Positions 58,646-64,000 of a DNA stretch of 64,000 nt are shown one piece after another. A program made the translations under genes and the position numbers. The notes under the pieces were generated by a model. It saw only the letters and a program-made list of their open reading frames with translations, was not told where the DNA came from and ran no database searches. The stretch is from the NCBI GenBank assembly GCA_902805475.1, contig CADCSX010000005.1, forward strand, positions 2,119,501 to 2,183,500, in the 5' to 3' direction. The DNA is from Entonaema liquescens (taxonomy: Eukaryota > Ascomycota > Sordariomycetes > Xylariales > Xylariaceae). Position 1 is the first letter of the stretch. The number at the start of each line of letters is the position of its first letter.

Positions 58646-59670
58646 AAAGGATAGAATGAACTTTCATCGCTTATGTTGTCTCCATTCGGGTGTTGGAAAG
58701 AATAGTGTATGTGCTCCTATGCAAGACAGCCCATGGACTATACACTACGCATGCCTACAAGAGATTGAGATAGAGGTTGAATGCCAGATACGATTTTGCT
58801 CGCGTTTGGTGCAGATGCTTAACACAATATCCTTCGCAGAGTATGGGTATAACTTTCGTAAACTCGGGGCACTTAGGCCATAGCATAATTATCCAATCCT
58901 AATCTTACCAGCGGTCTTAACAAGCCAAGTCAGGCAAGAGATCTATACGTATTACCTAAGCCTGGGGTAATTCAAACCCGACATCTGACTTTTAGGCCCA
59001 ATTATCTGAGAATATTCACGAATCGGCTTGAGTATGGGCAGCACTAACTTGGCCATTTCAGGTACGTAAAGTACCTATCCAACCACCAATTATATAGCCT
59101 GAGCGCATGTAAAAGCGGGTTTGAATAGCATTGTTTTATCGACAAATTAAAAAAAGAAAGGGAAAACCTGGGCTTACACAAGCAAATCAAGTCAAATAAA
59201 ATACGCGTTTAGCTTGTTGAGACCGTTAGATCTTATGCTCTTTTTGATTCTACCATTCAACATTTCCAATAGATATTACTAACGTGTCGTAACGACTAGC
59301 CAAGCAAAAGCAATCGGACTTCGAGGGGCATGGATCTGTCGTCTGATATATATATTTTTTCCTTGGAAAAGAAAAGAAAAGGGGGCGAATGAAATGCCGT
59401 GGACGGTAAAGAGACGTCATCGCATCCCAAGGGGTTACTTCGGTAAGTTGGCACGCCAATACATTCCTGTAGATTATATGCAGTTAGGACCGGGAAGCTG
59501 ACCGAAGTCAATACTTCGCGAATAGGCGTACCTTGAGCACCGTCTTACTTATAATAGTACTATATATATAATACCCCCCCCCCCCTCCCCCGGTTATGAT
59601 TGGGAATTGTTCCTTCTTTTCTACAAACTACCTGGGTACTAAATAAAACTTCCGAGCGGAGCATAGCAGC
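58646..59670. other. Intergenic with a poly-C tract
   Basis: No gene was seen. A run of C (12 C, one T, 5 C) lies at 59574-59591 after a TA repeat, about 80 bp before the FAD oxidoreductase start. Confidence 0.5.
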
Positions 59671-61597
59671 ATGTCGGAGACAGGACTGTCTAGAACTCAT
59701 GTACAAACGGTGGCATTCACCTCCATTGCTATCCTTATCGGGGCGGTATGGATAGCGACGCCATCGTGGTTCTCATTTCTACAGAAGCAGCAGTATCATT
59801 GCCGTTGCTTCCCCGGTGATGATTGCTGGCCTTCGTTGGATGAATGGGCTGATTTCAACAAAACTATTGCGGGCAAACTAATATCTACAGTACCTATTGC
59901 CAGTCCTTGTCATGACAGTTTCCCCGGGGTTGACTACGATCCAGACGAGTGTGCTAAAGTGAAAGCAAACTGGGAACGCCCAGAATTTCACGTTGAGACC
60001 ACACATTCTACGATGGCTGGTTTCTTTGCAAATTTAAGTTGCGATCCCTTCACGCCTCGCGATTCCCAGTGCATCGTGGGCGCCTATGTTTCCTATGCCG
60101 TTAATGCTTCGGACGCTAATGATTACCGAAAAACAATCGCTTTCGCAAAGGAACGTAACATTAGGCTAGTCATTAGAAATACTGGGCACGACTATATGGG
60201 GAAGTCGACAGGAGCTGGTGCGTTGGCTATATGGACACACAACATCAAAGAGATATCTATTTTAGACTACACCTCTACCTCCACTCCTACCTCTGCCAGC
60301 TATACAGGCAAGGCCATGAAGATCGGTGCCGGTGTAGTTGCTTCCGAAGCTCTTGCAGTGGCTAAGGCGGAAGGCTTTGTCATTGTAAGTGGCGATTGTC
60401 CGAGTGTAGGGATCGCAGGTGGTTACACCCAAGGAGGTGGATCTAGCCCATTAGGATCGAAATTTGGACTTGCAGCCGACCAGGTGCTGGAGTGGGAGGT
60501 TGTCACCGGAACAGGAGAACTTCTAACAGCAACACCCAGTCAAAATCCGGACCTTTACTGGGCTTTGTCTGGTGGCGGTGGTGGCACGTACGGCGTCGTC
60601 CTTTCTATGACTGTCATGTTGCATCAAGATGGACCAACTGCTGGTGCAACTCTCTCTTTCACAGAGCCCTCAGACAGGTTTTGGGACATAGTACGGGTAT
60701 TTCTAATGAATTTGCCCGCTGTTTTGGATGCCGGCGCTACTGTATATTCTGGGTATATACCTGGAAACACGTTCTACATGCCGCAGTCTTACTTACTGGG
60801 TGGTACTTCGCGAGACCTGGAACTTCTCCTGCAACCAACCCTTAGGGCGCTTGATGAGAGCGGGATTCCTTACAGTCAGTATTCTAGAAATGTCTCTTTT
60901 AAGTCATCCCTAATTATTACTCTTATTTCTTCTGTTAGAACTACCTAACGCTCTATTCATAGCATGGGAAAGTCGCGACTACCCTACCTTCCAAGACTCC
61001 TTTTATGCTCAGAACCCCAAGCAAGACGTTGTAGAAGTAAACCTTGGCGGTCGTCTCATTCCCCGTTCTCTTGTGAGATCTAACGACTCGGCCGCTTCTC
61101 TTGCCGATGCCATCAAGTCAATCTTGGATAACGGTGGGATTACGGCTACTGTATCTATGGACACCAGCCGCCCACCAACCTTTCCAAACTCTGCTCATCC
61201 ATTGTGGCGCGAGACGCTATTCTTGGTATTTCTTTACAAGTACGTATATTTAAAAGCTAACAGTTGTTCAAATGCTTTAATAACTTTACTAATCAGAACG
61301 ATTAGCATTTATGATCGATACAATATGACGGCGAATATTCTCAACAAGCAAAAGGTCACCCACGTGTTGAACCCAGCTTTAGAAAAGCTGACTCCAGGAG
61401 GCGGCGTGTATTTGAACGAAGGGGATGTTAACCAACCCGGCTGGCAAGAGGCCTTCTATGGTACAAACTATCCCAAGCTGGCGGCTATTAAGAAGATCTA
61501 TGATCCGGAAGATATCTTCTGGGGTCCAACAGCGGTAGGAAGCGAAACGTGGGAAGTTGCTTCGGACGGAAGACTCTGCAAGGCACATATACCGTAA
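59671..61597 (+). CDS. Berberine-bridge-type FAD-linked oxidoreductase
   Basis: The 593-residue protein has exons 59671-60874, 60963-61239 and 61297-61597. A hydrophobic segment at about 11-33 suggests an ER signal anchor. A PCMH-type FAD-binding domain follows: RNTGHDYMGKSTG with H173, and SGDCPSVGIAGGYTQGGG with C243, the two usual covalent flavin attachment sites. The BBE-like C-terminal part has GGRLIPRSLV and the end segment GVYLNEGDVNQPGWQEAFYG, then YDPEDIFWGPTAVGSE. These enzymes oxidise alkaloids, sugars or polyketide intermediates, often in metabolite clusters. The first intron's donor (GTCAGT) was chosen by phase and is less sure. Intron 2 (57 bp) lacks an in-frame stop. Confidence 0.87.
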
Positions 61598-62207
61598 CAT
61601 CATCTCATCGCGATATAACAATCGTTTATTAATGCTGAAGTATATTTAATAATACCTACGACTTCGTCAAGTACTGGTTTGAGTATGGAACATATCGCAG
61701 TTGAGGGTTAGTAGGCTCAGTCAGTAGAAATAACAAACCTGGCAACTGTTTCTTCAAGTTTAAACGCATAGGATAACATAAAAACTGCCCAGGGATAGGA
61801 TAGACAATAAAATGATTCCTCAGAGCTTGAGAGCAATAGTCCTTAATTCAATTGCCAAGATAAAATAAAATAAAATACTCGAGTCATACAAAAGAGTTGT
61901 ATGTCTTATGCATTTGCTAACCCTTGTACCTAGGTACCTACACATTTAAACGGGTACGTACCCGGTAGTATCTAAAATCCATGCATGGAGTTGAAAAACC
62001 AAGAGCCAATCAAAAGCAGCATCTAGGTTAATTCGAGATCCGCCCGAATTTTTATCTTTTGCGCATGCAGTCGACCATAGCTCGATTGCTCAATTGCTCA
62101 ATTGCTTGCAGTTTAGGATCCCTCTCCCTCTCCCCTCTCCCCTCTCCCAGACTCGACCCTCCGCAGAGAGAGAGAGAGCGGATGCTGGGATATAGCCATT
62201 GATCACC
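61598..62207. other. Intergenic
   Basis: It contains the promoter of the mitoribosomal gene, with CTAGGTACCTAC near 61930 and a CCCTCTCCCT-like run and a GA repeat near 62115-62180. No gene was seen. Confidence 0.5.
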
Positions 62208-63438
62208 ATGGCTTCTGGAGTACAGTCGGTGCGATTATGCCTACGGGCTATCCGACAACCTCCAACCCGAAAAGTTGCCCCGCGAATTTCTCGAATATAC
62301 GTTCCGAGCCGTGCCTTTTCCTCGACACCTGTACAATCACGTCCCGCGGCGAAGAAAGACAAGGAAGAGCCCGAGGAAGATGAGGAAGACGATGGAACCG
62401 TAGATATTGCTGAAATGGAAAGGTCCCTTCGAGCCGCACTGAAAGACCCCGAGTTCGAAGCATCAACACGGCTCCAAGAACACATGTCAAGTACCGCCCA
62501 TGCTGCCATGTCCAAAATATCATTCATACCTAAGCTTAGAAAATCTTTCTGGCATGACGAGGAGGAGGATACCGACTTAATCACGGACGAGAGGAACGAG
62601 GATGAATTCGACGAAGATGATATTATGAGTATGGCGCACGGCAAATTGGAGGAGTATCGCGAGCAGAGAGAATATGCTCGCATTACTGCTTGGGAGATGC
62701 CTCTTCTATCTAGTGAGTGTCTCATACTTCCACTCGGCTTGCAAGAAATCCATTAACTCTTGAGGTCAGAGCTGGCACGACCTTTCGAACCACCAACAGA
62801 AGCGCAACCCTTGCGATTCCGATACACGAGTTATATGGGCGAATTCCACCCCGCAGAGAATAAAGTGGTTCTTGAATTCTCGCCCGCAGATATGCCGCTG
62901 AACGAGGCTCAGCAACTCAAGCTGAAGAAGTTACTGGGTCCTCGCTACAATCCTGAAACGAATGTAGCTAAGATGAGCTGTGAGCAATTCGAACACCAAG
63001 CGCAAAATAAGCGATATCTCGGCGATCTAGTCGACAGTCTAATCGCGCGAGCAAAGGTATATATATATATATCTCCCCAATTTTATCGTATCCAGTCTCA
63101 ATAAATACTAAGCATTTGCTTACCACGCCTTCAAGGACCCTACCGATATGTTTGAAGACGTTCCTCTCGATACAAGACATCATCCAATTAAGATTAAGCC
63201 CAAATTTCCAACGGAATGGAGGATGACTGAGGAGCGGATGAAACTCCTCGAAGATCAGAGGCGGAAGTCTCTATTACTCGACCAGGCGAAGGAGGAAGCT
63301 GGTGCCCTGATTGATGGCAAGGAGAAGATTGCGCAGTTCTTCGAGGCCCCTGCACCCAAGCATAAACTCCCCGAGTTTATCAAGGCACAGCTAAGTAGGC
63401 CCCCGCTACCGGGTGGAGCGTCGACCAGACGGTTTTGA
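62208..63438 (+). CDS. rsm24: Mitochondrial small-subunit ribosomal protein Rsm24/mS35
   Basis: The 364-residue protein has exons 62208-62712, 62770-63056 and 63136-63438. The start is an Arg-rich, acid-free mitochondrial presequence (VRLCLRAIRQPPTRKVAPRI, RAFSSTPVQSR), followed by an acidic stretch (EEPEEDEEDDGTVDIAEME). The conserved core, at LARPFEPPTEAQPLRFRYTSYMGE, ENKVVLEF and LLGPRYNPETNVAKMSCEQFEHQAQNKRYL, is typical of fungal S24/mS35. A C-terminal segment with KFPTEWRMTEERM follows. Introns are 57 and 79 bp, the second opening with a TA repeat. It belongs to the small subunit of the mitochondrial ribosome. Confidence 0.92.
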
Positions 63439-64000
63439 TATGTATAATATCATGTAGATAAAGACTAGCTCTATGAAGCTCGCTGTATGAATATAAAAGT
63501 ACAAGCACTACGAACTGAGACACTGGGACACCGTTCAGACGAGTTATCTTTTCAAACAATGTGTAAGTAACACTTCGTAGTTAAATGTATTCGCGACAGG
63601 TTCACCAGGAAACGAGCGGAAAGAATTTATCACGGAAGAATCGAGTCTTTCAACTAGAGAAACAATCTAACAAAGACAACCCCATCCCGTTTGCAAATTC
63701 GTATTTTGTTCGGGGAATATTTCTCATTATAGCCCGAACTAATCGCATTACCGGCTTCCATAAGCTCCGGGTTGTCGAGAAGGATATTCCATTACCAATC
63801 AAAGCATGGATCAAGTTTAACGACCCCCGAGGGCTCCGTGGCTCATTATTTCCTAGGTCGTGAAAGAAATGCCCAAGTGAAGAGAGGCTTCTATCGAATA
63901 TAATACTCGGAGCGAAACTATCTCGTCTTCTCTTTACATTACATTATTTCTATTACCTTTGCATCGCGGACGTGCTAATATGCCTTCCACGTCCCCAATT
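63439..64000. other. Intergenic, right edge of window
   Basis: A 92-codon frame at 63585-63863 is not recognised as a family member. Nothing else was seen. Confidence 0.4.

Noticed and set aside
1..64000. CRISPR arrays, phage, plasmid origins or bacterial operons
   Set aside because: The window is fungal nuclear DNA with spliceosomal introns; no spaced repeat array was seen.

Overview
The window is nuclear DNA of a filamentous ascomycete (Pezizomycotina, most likely Sordariomycetes; I cannot fix the order). The evidence is short introns of about 48-108 bp with GTANGT donors and CTAAC/CTGAC-like branch sites, fungus-specific families (Alg13, Rsm24, SIN-type Cdc14, Pex23/24-type peroxin, Fung_rhodopsin/Pth11-like proteins, an al-3-like GGPP synthase), and a block with the base composition left by repeat-induced point mutation (RIP). 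Most gene models below were built by hand by finding splice pairs that join conserved protein segments in frame. Exon boundaries were checked for phase, not against transcripts.

Layout. 1-6340 is almost pure A+T, a RIP-destroyed repeat, and ends abruptly. A 275-bp MITE-like element (29-bp perfect terminal inverted repeats, 5-bp flanking duplication) lies at 7038-7312, just before a Pex23/24-family peroxin. Then come an F-box protein, GGPP synthase, a Cdc14 septation protein with a GC-AG intron, a cysteine-rich membrane protein, a divergent pair of rhodopsin-like receptor and tyrosinase (the latter with an 8-nt microexon), and an HD phosphohydrolase. The middle holds a glycogen-binding-domain protein with a one-base frameshift, the Mpe1 polyadenylation factor, a SUR7/PalI protein, a GPI-anchored PLC-like phosphodiesterase, an amidohydrolase, a GST (also one base short), Get3, a small repeat protein and a second rhodopsin-like gene. 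The right part holds an 11-zinc-knuckle protein, Aip1, Alg13, a coiled-coil orphan, a tRNA-like relic, a RIP-damaged UbiA-type pseudogene, an EthD-domain protein, a bicovalent-flavin oxidoreductase and mitoribosomal Rsm24.

The genes are mostly unconnected single genes of general metabolism and cell biology. Two places look accessory: 17.6-21.9 kb (receptor plus tyrosinase) and 57.3-61.6 kb (broken UbiA gene, EthD, FAD oxidoreductase), which may be the remains of a secondary-metabolite locus. No polyketide synthase, NRPS, terpene synthase backbone or RiPP precursor was seen. The strongest unusual signals are the 8-nt microexon coding the PYWDW motif of the tyrosinase, two GC-AG introns, the MITE-like element, introns at recurring positions in the zinc-knuckle repeats, and the RIP-type decay of the UbiA gene. 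I did not find a clear new multi-gene system.
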